The notes under the pieces: generated by a model
Seen by the model: the letters and a program-made list of their open reading frames with translations, nothing else
Databases searched by the model: none
Told to the model about the DNA's origin: nothing
Program-made: the position numbers and the translations under genes
Assembly (NCBI GenBank): GCA_964454015.1
Contig: CAYVQF010000001.1
Span: 62,001 to 126,000 of the forward strand
Direction: 5' to 3'
DNA length: 64,000 nucleotides
Source: CAYVQF01 sp964454015
GTDB taxonomy: Bacteria; Myxococcota_A; Bradymonadia; UBA4248
Shown here: piece by piece, positions 11,401 through 17,835 of the stretch
Position numbering within the stretch: the first letter of the stretch is position 1
How the letters are laid out: each line of letters opens with the position of its first letter

Positions 11401-11726
11401 CGACGGATAAGAAATCAACGGTTCCAGCCATGGCGGGAAAGCCCTCCCCAGTGGCGGCAGAGGCTGCACTGGCGACGTCTGGGCGCCAGCGCTGGCACTT
11501 CCCCAGTAGCCTCAAGGCGATGCCACCACCGCCTGCGCAGGAAGAGGCGATGGCAGAAGTGACCACGGTCAGCGTCGATGACGTGAGCAGCGTGGCGGTG
11601 TTGGAAGGGGAAGAGGAGCAGGTGCTCTCTGGCGAAGAGATGGCGCTGTGGACCTTGGAGTTGGACGATGTCGATCTCGAAGACGTGGTGTTTGACCAGG
11701 CACCGCCGCCGCTGCCCAAAAAGTAA
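2496..11726 (+). CDS. Giant tetratricopeptide-repeat protein (~3,076 residues)
   Basis: A single uninterrupted frame encodes dozens of helical 34-residue-like repeats ('LWLRFGHFLRQRLHDLDEAA', 'GLGRSFEELGHWDRAIDCYQ', 'LYSALAELYPDHSGVLLGLS'), a TPR solenoid of about 2,550 residues. It then has a non-repeat module (about residues 2,640-2,920) and an acidic, Pro/Glu-rich tail ending PPPLPKK. No signal peptide or transmembrane helix is seen, so it is probably a cytoplasmic scaffold. The start at 2496 (MEVGMIESIDEV) was preferred over 2421 because the upstream 25 residues are Cys/Pro-rich and unlike the rest; 2508 is also possible. The C-terminal module has a pattern reminiscent of M48 peptidases but with the metal-binding motif degenerate (see findings). 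The partner and function are unknown. Confidence 0.85.
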   Translation: MEVGMIESIDEVRRAFAQSPAESRAFVRYVEALRREQLLEEVVEAYRQRATAVGGDEAYGLYLTLADLWGPRLGMPGLTSEALFAAYQLRPSAVLLADRLRRHLEQQNDWSLLARLMDSQARQATDPAQAQLLWLRFGHFLRQRLHDLDEAARVYAKAGECGAVSPLPALVALRRLYRTEPSCSEAARLVLRLGKPPGALEQEIARLQQELSKCGHDDRQGRAAILLALARLSLEQVGDGVRALELLKRARELSPSVSDDAYELLWALVLAIPEHTEAQGYLRQMAVELGRWEDALRLARLGVEKEASPADQARLLMQMAMWEACERHDETAAAALLDEAFLTCPESAFGEGEVLSWASALVPRAPALRASLLRLLEGTGAFDELERLWGQMVEAAPSELARGEALWTLARLQAERAKVPRQALAAFMDAAHALPREAILRLMEDLVDLYDVLELREEVVDAVLALALRVDSWEVAADLLAQHAASLLNPQRRARRYLELATILGKHLNLPEGEAKALEQARRAAPDEPMRLGQGDHLLDGMTEDGPHRGEAADLARSDKEAEARATMLVTRLRTTADALLLDASGGQEAEQKRALLAEAALQQLLRAEGPFRRRLLETLQARHFLVLAQFAQRDEAHHGTAALLNYLAYLQDPDRIDDVEALSSSLERGDFLLELGWVLHGEVRRARAGTQRQDACERLQEAARRFASDLPLALLADFAALEGAPQREDYEDLLNRCRAAGEWNILLEVLMWAADGAPWLQREGASAQVAVLREASQVAGAGLLDTERQVAILRRLLGVDPNDEETLQFFRTHFHDDPLALYQLLAPAVLAAQGSQERVQRQAELAQLSQVGMGDLDRARFHWHQVLASDEVSEPCLQRAIQAMQQIYGGCGQIAELVKHLEARIEVQPEGPRRLMLLNALVTTLRENDYAPAEVRRALTRMLEIAPDDGRALAGLVELEIDAGDYLAAVERLDHLAASTEGDARLRHRLRQAALYTDGLGQWPEALAILVDLSWRYPEEAAIRQMLGQVLSAEGGEHLEAARCDELLRLVLEHPAAPEEKQKLLLMAAEVLGSDHHAAEQVVTLWQELSLLGPQDVESAVGLGRSFEELGHWDRAIDCYQGALVRQDLKAAQRAALYSLLGDACLHGQSDPKQALVAFREASRLQPDNVDYVRAVLTCANVLEDPEIQRDALVRLFELANDAAERFRCGLSLIRLDVASGRVAEACHWVMAMRGIGGQPGAQWNKVIDALRPVVDAEPLVQVLGVVAEQIEEEALRVALSLEQARLLEYELQQEEAAIAVHARLLERQPWLIESLEALARLHYVRGDGSAALTALETLIRLSPERRVEPLLASGTVLSEILNDPAQAFARFRWAHELAPSDPRPLEGMWHLAELNALWAELIDVLEQDAMRADVPEVQVEGLMQVSHLAEEKLGDLDRAFHVARMAQQIAPHNRQVLREIERLAVRGGSWLELAVVYRSLADWAEREEEQIDFLHRVAEVTEHRLGDPEGAMDVLFEVLDEYPHDADTQAKLQQLADTHALWALVLDYYDTSASRTANAQTRLERILQAADVCETRLGRSDWAVERLLKGLVMSPLDAGIVKRLAAQDTVEQAVWDSVAKIMAEAEVPASERLTMKQALATIHAERRQQPSAGLDVLLSALAEDPLHPDIFDQAVALAERTRRYPDLLRVFERKLVDTLDRHVALALMQRKAEVCELAGDEARTLEAMRQILTVDPAHPFVVQRLAKVNDAGMTPQHRLLVLEVQAEKLADPLERAEKRVEAAEVLLAMGRLSDAAEALERALREDAHHVRARRMALDLYARLGRWPLVRDGLRWIIDNDAEPQHLRDDLLTFARVCEEELKQVDGAASALRYALDLWPEDDAILVFLEGVLERNGKWAELMAHFEVRAGQADGYEERKRCLLGVARIAMEVFKNKPKALAAVEEIYGDGGERDAEVLVQLADLYEGMGRWDRTAEALQILAELQPAAEMRAEVLWRLAEIREQRLSDADAALDVFSDLVQSSPKDAGVWLRQAKLQQEKGDWQGAQRSLQEAAAVQPAAEAADTWFRIGVVRRDTGGDVQGALSAFEQAVSLDARHRQAFAALLSWAQARGDHERLLTLYELALGMDEGPDAQAALLWRRALLRRDAFAEPAAAEADLRAALALRPGHWGCRRDLADVLFVAERWGEAAALYHALTHEAPPLAESEKDDYPEARLGRYESDREPDRFHFQFRLAHCLEQQESYRHAATLYSALAELYPDHSGVLLGLSHCHYKLGNWSAARRHIEKVLDGTHPLEAQDLARTSYFWGDILHGSDRLDEARQCFERSLDADPSYRPAADQRLAILIKQKRWGETIPAFQKLLALTDDAEVRGAIHKRMGEVYEYFLDRVDDAIVAYEQAVLLGGDVFDVPERLLRLYAQTEQWEKGRLVASALLEEQREGSAGQIEYMLVLGDILFKGLGEADEAQEMYQAAFTKDPSNLQALERLGRLLGMGKNLEGMSSLYESYLRALPEGDSEARAAALLAYADQLVQLCGADADAVAVLMRVQAFFPNDLRVHRRLVRVYAPDHLALPELEVQHLRKVVDLKGFQRHDIERIGAIYEAVAEHEGRDAVAGLLRFIDGNDEAPLPWTRLAPGVLQGDAYQRHVVHPFALGPLGDVFALLAELGRDFFSQEVVGDVEEIGHQTRSPAVAIFNELTKAMNLTPRRLYVDKDSGGVPYRVVMTDPPSVVIARDTLRSLLGHELRFFLARALELSRPRFLLPSALSAFELVTLVRTLLSELSTAPPASVKLSLVERRTQERVQRFLRELKARHSLEVQENLVFLIDEVLRQNGGEAPSAKRYVAAARVTAIRCGLLASQSQVATLKRVLKEMQGTALYRPRSFQDFHELVGANADLHALLSYLVSDHYVLAQRAICRTTAKDVLPPRAPVAPSETDSLSLDDLFAAVQSKVVPPDSQDPVLDGLEGAATDKKSTVPAMAGKPSPVAAEAALATSGRQRWHFPSSLKAMPPPPAQEEAMAEVTTVSVDDVSSVAVLEGEEEQVLSGEEMALWTLELDDVDLEDVVFDQAPPPLPKK

Positions 11727-11986
11727 GGGTCGAGAGGCGGTGTTCGTACCCCATGGGTGTGCACTTCCGGCACAATTCAAGGGTGGCGTTGATGGGGAGA
11801 GGTGCGGACGTGAAAGCAAGTGATGATTGTTGGGTCAAGGCTATTGCGGGGCACATGCTTTGCATTGTAGCCTCCTAGGCCATCTTTGCGGTCTTGGTGG
11901 CGTAACGCGCGCTGGGCTTTGCGGAGATGGGTCGCGCGCTGATCGCGTACTTGGCGGTCTGTCCCTAAAGCTTGCAGGAGTTGAGC

Positions 11987-12862
11987 ATGCCTTCATTCTC
12001 TTTGATCAAACCGCTTGGTTGGGCTGTCTTCATGTCCAAGGGACACAAGCTACCGACGAAAGCGGATTGGAAGCAGCCTTCAGGTGACCCTGCCGGCAAT
12101 CAGTATCGCGATGGTATCAAGGCTGAGAACTGGGTGGCCGTGCCCCAGGGGTTGCCGCTGTTCACGCCGCAGAATCCTCATAAATATCACATGGATAGCT
12201 GCAATACCCTGGGTAAGCAGTACAAGGCTTTCCACGACACGATGCTCGATGCGGTGCAGTTTGGGCACAATCTGTGGCGTCTCCAGGCCAAGATCAGCGG
12301 GCTCATCATCAATGGACCGGTAGCGGTAGGGAAGCCTGGCTGTTTGCAGGGGCCTGAGCTGAAGAACCTGATCAAGACGTACCCAGCGTGCATCCTCATG
12401 ATGGGCAACGAAGGCAAGTGGCGTGACGCTGTCGCGACGGGTGTGTCGACGTGCTTCAAAAAGTTCCAGGACAAGGTCACGGTTCCGGGCTTGCCCTGGT
12501 ATCCAGCCTTTGCGGCTTTCCCTGGCCCGCAGGCCCCTCCCATGCCCAACATTCCCACGCCGCTCTCGGCCTGTATTTCTGCCCAGGCGGCCATGATGTT
12601 GATGCCCAACAACCTCAAGAAAGAGATGATCAATGCCCTGCCGCAGGGTTTGCGCGACAAGGACCACGACAAGCACTATGAGACGCTTTTCGAGTCCATT
12701 GCGACGGCGGTGTCTGCTGGCTTTGCAATCTGGATCAATGCGCAGATGGTGATGAACGTCCTGGGGCGTGGTCCCATCCCCACGTTTGCGCCGCCCTATG
12801 TGCCCGTTGGTCCGGTGGTCGGCGGGGGTAATATCGCGATACCAGGGCACCTGGCCGTGTAG
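11987..12862 (+). CDS. Unrecognised 291-residue protein, possibly particle/secretion related
   Basis: The start is fixed by 'GCAGGAG' six bases before ATG at 11987 (MPSFSLIKPLGWAVFMSKGH). The protein has no signal peptide. The N-terminal third is rich in aromatic and glycine residues ('NQYRDGIKAENWVAVPQGLP'). A central Pro-rich stretch ('GLPWYPAFAAFPGPQAPPMP', 'NIPTPLSACIS') precedes a predicted helical region and a Gly/Pro tail ('GPVVGGGNIAIPGHLAV'). That compositional order recalls structural proteins of phage-tail-like particles, but I cannot name a family and no tail, sheath or baseplate gene is adjacent. It stands alone between the giant TPR gene and a cupin. Treat the particle idea as conjecture. 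Confidence 0.7.
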   Translation: MPSFSLIKPLGWAVFMSKGHKLPTKADWKQPSGDPAGNQYRDGIKAENWVAVPQGLPLFTPQNPHKYHMDSCNTLGKQYKAFHDTMLDAVQFGHNLWRLQAKISGLIINGPVAVGKPGCLQGPELKNLIKTYPACILMMGNEGKWRDAVATGVSTCFKKFQDKVTVPGLPWYPAFAAFPGPQAPPMPNIPTPLSACISAQAAMMLMPNNLKKEMINALPQGLRDKDHDKHYETLFESIATAVSAGFAIWINAQMVMNVLGRGPIPTFAPPYVPVGPVVGGGNIAIPGHLAV

Positions 12863-12985
12863 TGAGATGGCGCGGCGGTTCTGCATGGGTTACGCGCGGG
12901 CTGGGGGCGAGGGCCGTGCATCGTGCCAAGCCCACCTGGGAGCAGGGAATGCGGCGGCATTCGAAAAATGGTGCCGAGGTTTGTC

Positions 12986-13372
12986 ATGCCTGAAGTTGAG
13001 TCAAGTGGAGAGGCAGGTGAGGTGTGGCAGAGGGGTGACTTGTTCGCAGCAATGGCTGCGCACGGTCACGCAGGAGAGCACTTCGAGGAGCTGGTGCGGG
13101 GCTCAGGTCTGCGCATCGAGCGCATTATCTCGCGGGGGCAGGTGACGCCAGCGGACGCGTTCTACGATCAGCCTTGGGACGAGTGGGTGCTGGTGGTCCA
13201 GGGCTGGGCCAAGGTGCGTTGCGGCGAAGCGCTGGTAGAGCTGCGTCCAGGGATGTGGCTGTGGTTGCCTGCCGGCTGTCGCCATCGGGTGGAGGCGACG
13301 AGTCGAGAGCCGGCTTGCCTGTGGCTGGCTGTGCACGGAGCCGAACAGGTTGGCGGGGCTAGCTCAGGTTGA
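12986..13372 (+). CDS. Cupin-domain protein
   Basis: This is a small protein of about 128 residues with the two conserved cupin motifs: 'QPWDEWVLVVQGWAKVRCGE' (motif 1, metal ligands partly replaced by W/E) and 'LRPGMWLWLPAGCRHRVEA' (motif 2, PAGxxHxV). Single-domain cupins of this kind bind a metal or small ligand and are often mannose-6-phosphate-isomerase-like or regulatory. The ligand cannot be told from sequence. ATG at 12986 starts 'MPEVESSGEAGEVW'; an in-frame ATG at 12968 is the alternative. The 3' end overlaps the convergent tyrS by 14 bp. Confidence 0.75.
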   Translation: MPEVESSGEAGEVWQRGDLFAAMAAHGHAGEHFEELVRGSGLRIERIISRGQVTPADAFYDQPWDEWVLVVQGWAKVRCGEALVELRPGMWLWLPAGCRHRVEATSREPACLWLAVHGAEQVGGASSG

Positions 13373-14597
13373 TTTTGGCCCAGCGGCGTTTGCCTACTTT
13401 GATGACATAGGAAGCGGGGGGGAGTTGGAGCTGAGGATCAGTGCAGCTCTCGCCGTCGATCTTGACGGCGCCCGACTGGAGCAGGCGCCGTGCTTCGGAG
13501 GTCGATGGCGCCAGTTGGGCCCGGGTCAAGACATGGGCGATCCACAGGGTGGTGGCCTCGGGATCACAGTTGAGATCGATGCATGGGATGTCGTCGGGGA
13601 CTTCACGGCGGCTGAACTGGGCGATCCACGCCTCTTTCGCGGCGCGCGCCGCGGTCGTTCCGTGAAAAGCTGAGGTGATCTCCTCGGCGAGGGCGTGCTT
13701 GGCGTCCATGGGGTGGCCTGCGCGGCGCCTGGCCTCCTCGGTAGCGCTGATGTTGGAGAGCAGTTGGGTGTAGCGCCACATCAAAGCGTCGCTGATGGAC
13801 ATGAGTTTGCCGTAGATGGTGTCGGCGGCTTCAGCGATGCCGATGTAATTGCCGAGAGACTTCGACATTTTGGCGCCGACGATTTGACCCTCCTCCTCGC
13901 GCGCGTCGATGCCCTCCAGCAAGGGGACCGTGAGGACGATCTGGGAAGGTTGGCCAAAGTCCTTCTGAAGCTGACGGCCGACGAGGAGGTTGAAGAGCTG
14001 GTCTGTGCCGCCAAGCTCGACGTCGGCACGCAGGGCGACGGAGTCGTAACCCTGCACCAGGGGGTAGAGGAACTCGTGGATGCTGATGGATCGTCCTTGG
14101 GTGAAGCGTTTTTTGAAGTCATCCCGTTCAAGGATGCGGGCCACGGTGTAGTGGGCCGCCAGGGAGATGAGGCCTGAGGCGGACATTTCGCCCATCCACT
14201 GTGAATTGAAGACGATCTCCGTGCGCTCAGGATCGAGGATCTTGAAGACTTGCTCGGTGTAGGTTTGGGCGTTGGCGGCGATCTCCTCTTCCGAGAGAGG
14301 CTTGCGGGTTTCGCTCTTGCCCGTAGGATCACCGATGCGCGCGGTGAAGTCGCCGACGAGGAAGAGCACATGATGGCCGAGGTCTTGGAAATGCCTGAGC
14401 TTGCGCAGGACGACGACGTGGCCGAGGTGCAGGTCCGGCGCGCTGGGGTCAGCCCCGAGCTTGACCCGCAGGGGGAGCCCACTCTTGGCACAGTGCGCGA
14501 GCTTCTCTCGCAGCTCTGTCTCTACGTGGAGGTCGACCACGCCGCGCGTGATGAGGGCCATCTGTTCGTCTATGGAGGGGAATGTTCGCTTGCTCAT
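13359..14597 (-). CDS. tyrS: Tyrosine--tRNA ligase
   Basis: A class I aminoacyl-tRNA synthetase of 412 residues that charges tRNA-Tyr with tyrosine in the cytoplasm. The HIGH motif appears as HLGH (residues 57-60) after 'KLGADPSAPDLHLGH', and the KMSKS loop is intact (243-247, 'GAKMSKSLGN'). 'VQGYDSVALRADVELGGTDQ' is the tyrosine/adenylate pocket region. The C-terminal ~65 residues form an S4-like RNA-binding domain ('SEARRLLQSGAVKIDG'). Length and motif spacing match the TyrZ-type (~400 residue) branch. ATG at 14597 starts MSKRTFPSIDEQM. Confidence 0.97.
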   Translation of the reverse strand: MSKRTFPSIDEQMALITRGVVDLHVETELREKLAHCAKSGLPLRVKLGADPSAPDLHLGHVVVLRKLRHFQDLGHHVLFLVGDFTARIGDPTGKSETRKPLSEEEIAANAQTYTEQVFKILDPERTEIVFNSQWMGEMSASGLISLAAHYTVARILERDDFKKRFTQGRSISIHEFLYPLVQGYDSVALRADVELGGTDQLFNLLVGRQLQKDFGQPSQIVLTVPLLEGIDAREEEGQIVGAKMSKSLGNYIGIAEAADTIYGKLMSISDALMWRYTQLLSNISATEEARRRAGHPMDAKHALAEEITSAFHGTTAARAAKEAWIAQFSRREVPDDIPCIDLNCDPEATTLWIAHVLTRAQLAPSTSEARRLLQSGAVKIDGESCTDPQLQLPPASYVIKVGKRRWAKINLS

Positions 14598-14802
14598 GCT
14601 CTGTCCACTCGAGGGTGCTTGACGTTGCGACGCGAGGTGCGTCCTGGTACCACGGCAGGGTGGTTTAGCGCGCCCTCGACGTCAAGACAACCGTTAGCCA
14701 CGCGTTTGTCAGGGGGCGGGACCTCACTGAGGTGGGTGGAAGAGCCGCCGGCGGCGGAGGGCGGCGCTTGCGACGACGCGATGGCCGAGAGGAGCTGAGG
14801 GT

Positions 14803-15246
14803 ATGAGGTGGGAGACTTTGTTTCGGCTCGCGTTGGTCCTTGCCGGGTGTGCCGGGGGCGCGCTGTTGGGTTGTGGAGCAGGGGCGAGGCCCCCTGAGCG
14901 GGCATACGCAGCGACGGTGGAGCCGGGCCTTCCGCACTTTGAGCTGTTGGTGCTGCACCTCGATGAGGTGTGTGCGCTCGTGGAAGGGGCGGCGCCGGGC
15001 GAAGAGGCTGCTGCGGTGCGCGTCTATCTCCAAGGCCTTGGACCTCACCTCGCCCGTCTTGGCCTGGTGGTCGCCTATCTCGACGGGCGGCTCGCTTCCG
15101 ATGTCGTGCCAGCCTACGGGCGACGAATGGCGGCGGTGAATGCGCGTTTGGATCGGTCGCTGGATGCGCTGGCCACTGAGGCGGCACGGGTGGAGGTGGC
15201 GACCTTGCTACATCAGTGGCTGGTGCGCGGTCGGCTGCCGCGCTGA
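14803..15246 (+). CDS. Small putative lipoprotein
   Basis: This 147-residue protein begins MRWETLFRLALVLAGC and has two candidate lipoboxes (LAGC at C16, LLGC at C24), so it is probably a lipidated envelope protein. The mature part is helical, Ala/Leu/Arg-rich and without cysteines ('LLVLHLDEVCALVEGAA', 'RRMAAVNARLDRSLDALA'), like a small four-helix bundle. It resembles uncharacterised lipoproteins of this phylum in length only. It is divergent from tyrS and convergent with the cysteine-rich gene. Function unknown. Confidence 0.6.
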   Translation: MRWETLFRLALVLAGCAGGALLGCGAGARPPERAYAATVEPGLPHFELLVLHLDEVCALVEGAAPGEEAAAVRVYLQGLGPHLARLGLVVAYLDGRLASDVVPAYGRRMAAVNARLDRSLDALATEAARVEVATLLHQWLVRGRLPR

Positions 15247-15264
15247 GTTTGCCGCGTTGGTAGT

Positions 15265-15284
15265 GTGAGCGTAGCGGCGCTCAC
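15265..15284. terminator. Possible bidirectional hairpin between convergent genes
   Basis: A perfect 7-bp inverted repeat, GTGAGCG tagcgg CGCTCAC, sits between two convergent stop codons. No T-run follows on either strand, so at best it is a weak or Rho-dependent transcription barrier. Confidence 0.3.
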
Positions 15285-16675
15285 CCCTCGATTTCTGCGT
15301 CATAGTAACAGAAGCCGCTGCGGCAGCTTTGCCCCTCGGCGCAAGGTCGGTTGACGGAGCAGAGCTCGCGGCAGCGCGCGTCGACGCAGTAGAGGCCATC
15401 GGCACAGTCGGCGTTGACGGCACACTCGGCGACGGGTCGCCAGTCCGGGCGGCAGAGGTTGTGGTCACAGAACTCGCCGGTGGCACAGGCGCTGTCATCG
15501 GTGCACGACGAGACGCAGTAGCCGTTGATGCAGTACTCTCCGTTGGCACACTCCGAGCTGAAGCGGCATTCACATCCACCGGCTGGGTCGTCGCCGCAGA
15601 AACCATCGTTGCAGGTCTGGGTGCGGGGGCAGTCACTGCTCGCGTTGCACGCCGAGAAGCACATGCCGTTTTCACATTTGCCCGATTGGCAGTCGCGGTC
15701 ACTGAGGCAGACGCCGTCCAAGCGCAGGGGGCTATCACCGACGCAGAGACCATTGACGCAGACTTGGAACTCGCGGCAGTCGGCGTTGTTTTCGCAGGGC
15801 GTGGAGTCACAGAGACCATTGACGCAGGCTTGTCCAGAGGGGCAATCGCAGTGGGTGTTGCACTCGGTGGTCTCCGTGCCGGGCTCGGGGGTGACGCACT
15901 TGCCGTCGACGCATTCGTCGCCCAGGGGACACTCACAGCTCTGGGTGCATTCGAGCTCCGTTGGGATGCAGCGTCCATCTTCGCAGGTCATGCCGCTACC
16001 GCAGTTGGCGCTGGTGACGCACTCGACCTTGGTGACGCATTCCCCGTTGATACAGATTTCCGTGGCGTCACAGTCAGAGTTGCCCGCGCACTGTGGATCG
16101 AGGACGCAGACGCCACTGATACAGGAAGCACCCGTTGGGCAGTCGCCGTGGGCGAAGCAGCCAGTCTCTTCGGGGACGCAGGTGGCGTCGATGCAAAGGT
16201 GGTCGCTGGGGCAGTCGTCGTTGGTGGCGCACTCATTTTGTGTTTCTTGCCGGCAAAAGTGGCTCTCGTCGCAGTAGTAGTCTGCGGGACAGTCAGAATC
16301 GCCATAACAGAAAGCCGGGACGCAGACGCTTCCTTCGCAGAGCTGTCCCGGTGGGCAGTGGTCGTTGTTGGTACAGGTGTTGGGTACCGGTGCATCGACG
16401 CAGTAGCCGCTGGCGTTGCAAACTTGGCTCTCCGAGCAGTCGCCGTCCCAGGCACAGCGTGCGGGATCGGGAACGCAGGAGCCGCGGTCGCAGACATAGG
16501 CCCAGCCGCAGTCGCTATCGGCGCGACAAGCCCAGAGGTCGTAATCATTGTCGCAGCTATAACAGCCCCAGGGGTCGCAACACTCATCGTCGTCGAAGGA
16601 GAAGAAACAACCGGTCGTGGCAAAAGTCAGCAAGGCGAGAGCGGTGAGCAAGTGAGTTGGCAAGCGCGTGAACAT
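15281..16675 (-). CDS. Cysteine-rich tandem-repeat lipoprotein (17 repeats)
   Basis: The start at 16675 (MFTRLPTHLLTALALL) has a strong AGGAGG just upstream. The signal peptide ends in a lipobox-like 'FATTGC', so it is probably anchored in the outer membrane or on the cell surface. The mature protein (~440 residues) is almost entirely about 17 copies of a ~24-residue unit with pattern C-x5-C-x4/5-C-x4/5-C, for example 'TCTNNDHCPPGQLCEGSVC' and 'ECATNDDCPSDHLCIDATC'. Such units resemble Dickkopf/EGF-like disulfide knots, with Asp/Asn that may bind Ca2+. It probably forms a rigid disulfide-bonded rod. A related repeat occurs in the Pal-like gene at 48.6 kb. Ligand unknown. Confidence 0.85.
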   Translation of the reverse strand: MFTRLPTHLLTALALLTFATTGCFFSFDDDECCDPWGCYSCDNDYDLWACRADSDCGWAYVCDRGSCVPDPARCAWDGDCSESQVCNASGYCVDAPVPNTCTNNDHCPPGQLCEGSVCVPAFCYGDSDCPADYYCDESHFCRQETQNECATNDDCPSDHLCIDATCVPEETGCFAHGDCPTGASCISGVCVLDPQCAGNSDCDATEICINGECVTKVECVTSANCGSGMTCEDGRCIPTELECTQSCECPLGDECVDGKCVTPEPGTETTECNTHCDCPSGQACVNGLCDSTPCENNADCREFQVCVNGLCVGDSPLRLDGVCLSDRDCQSGKCENGMCFSACNASSDCPRTQTCNDGFCGDDPAGGCECRFSSECANGEYCINGYCVSSCTDDSACATGEFCDHNLCRPDWRPVAECAVNADCADGLYCVDARCRELCSVNRPCAEGQSCRSGFCYYDAEIEG

Positions 16676-17100
16676 GGGGACCTCCTGCATCCATTCAGAC
16701 GGCGGTCTGCCTCCCACTCGTTGGCGTCGATGTGCCGATGGTGCCACAAGTGGAAGGCCTGCGGGAAAAGGGATAGCGCGCGGTAGCCATGGTGCTTAAA
16801 GCAATCAACAGCAGCGCGTGCACAGGCGGGGCGGCACTGCAGAAAGTGTGCCGCTTGTGGTGCGTTGCTATAAGTGCTTGGAACGAAAGTTCATTGCTGC
16901 GGTAGTGTGCAGGGAGAGGTGAGGCAGGGGTGGCTCACGTGGACGACGCGTGTGACACTGGGATCTTGGGTGCCTCGTCGGGGCCACAGTTTCCCTGCGA
17001 GGGGGGCATAGGACAAGAGGCACACCACTTGGACAAAGAACTTCTCTGGGGCGCTAGGACAGAGCCGCTGGGGCGGTAGGTGCGAGCGGTGTCGGGTGGC
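16676..17100. other. Intergenic region, no gene supported
   Basis: This gap lies upstream of the cysteine-rich lipoprotein gene and downstream of the TPR-like gene, both on the minus strand. Apart from the AGGAGG site at its left edge I see no coding frame with recognisable motifs, no terminator hairpin with T-run and no repeat. Confidence 0.5.
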
Positions 17101-17583
17101 TCACTCGGGCTTGGGGGTCTCTCTTTCCGGGGCAGCCTCTTGGGGCGCGGCGGGAGAGAGGGCGGCATCGCTGGGGGATGACAGGGTGCTCAGAGCGGCT
17201 GGCTCAGGCGCGGTATGGGGCAGGATCTCGAGGAGGGTGTAATTCTGTCGCCGCGGGCGGCGGTGCAGCAGCAAGCTGAGCTCCGTGCCCGCGGGGGTCC
17301 AGCGGAAGGTCCCTGGTCTTTCTGGCAGGTCCAGTAGCTCTGCCACCGGTGGCTCGTAGCCGCGCTCAAAGGCTTGTTGGAGCAGGGCGTCTGCCGAGAC
17401 GTCATAGCCTAGGCGCTTGCGGGTCAGTCCGAGATTGAAGATGACGTTGACATCTTGGCTCGCGGCGCGCATGAGGCGGGTGAGCACGCGATGCGCTTCG
17501 TCAAGGAGGCCCTGGCGCAGCATTTCGAGGGCTGCCGAGAGTTTGTTGGGGATTTCGGCGCTGTGTGCGGTCATAGTGGCCAT
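17101..17583 (-). CDS. Small TPR-like protein
   Basis: About 160 residues. The N-terminal half reads as two or three TPR-like helices ('LSAALEMLRQGLLDEAHRVL', 'DVNVIFNLGLTRKRLGYDVS'), followed by a short basic strand-like segment ('ELSLLLHRRPRRQNYTLLEI') and a disordered Ala/Pro/Glu tail. No signal peptide is seen. ATG at 17583 and 17574 are both possible and neither has a clear Shine-Dalgarno. It is divergent from uvrC. It may be an adaptor; partner unknown. Confidence 0.55.
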   Translation of the reverse strand: MATMTAHSAEIPNKLSAALEMLRQGLLDEAHRVLTRLMRAASQDVNVIFNLGLTRKRLGYDVSADALLQQAFERGYEPPVAELLDLPERPGTFRWTPAGTELSLLLHRRPRRQNYTLLEILPHTAPEPAALSTLSSPSDAALSPAAPQEAAPERETPKPE

Positions 17584-17835
17584 GATTCGGACGGAGTGCG
17601 GCGATGTGCGTGGCGAGCAAATTCCGGGCACCCACAAAGCTGGGCTACGCTAGCGATTCACCAGAGCTAGATCAAGCTTTTTAGCCGGATTTTGAGAAAT
17701 CGCTGCTGGACGTTGCCCGTGACCTGTGTGCGGGCTGGGGCGAAGGGATTGCTCATCGGGTGCGGCAGACCGACAATGGGGGTGGGTCACGGTGGCATGG
17801 GTGACCGAATCTGCCTCTCATCTCTGGGTTGGTCG

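Noticed and set aside
11987..12862. Calling the 11,987 gene a phage tail or contractile-system protein
   Set aside because: No tail, sheath, spike or baseplate gene is in the window; composition alone is not enough.
15265..15284. Hairpin as a full Rho-independent terminator
   Set aside because: Stem is perfect but lacks a U-run on both strands; kept only as a low-confidence barrier.
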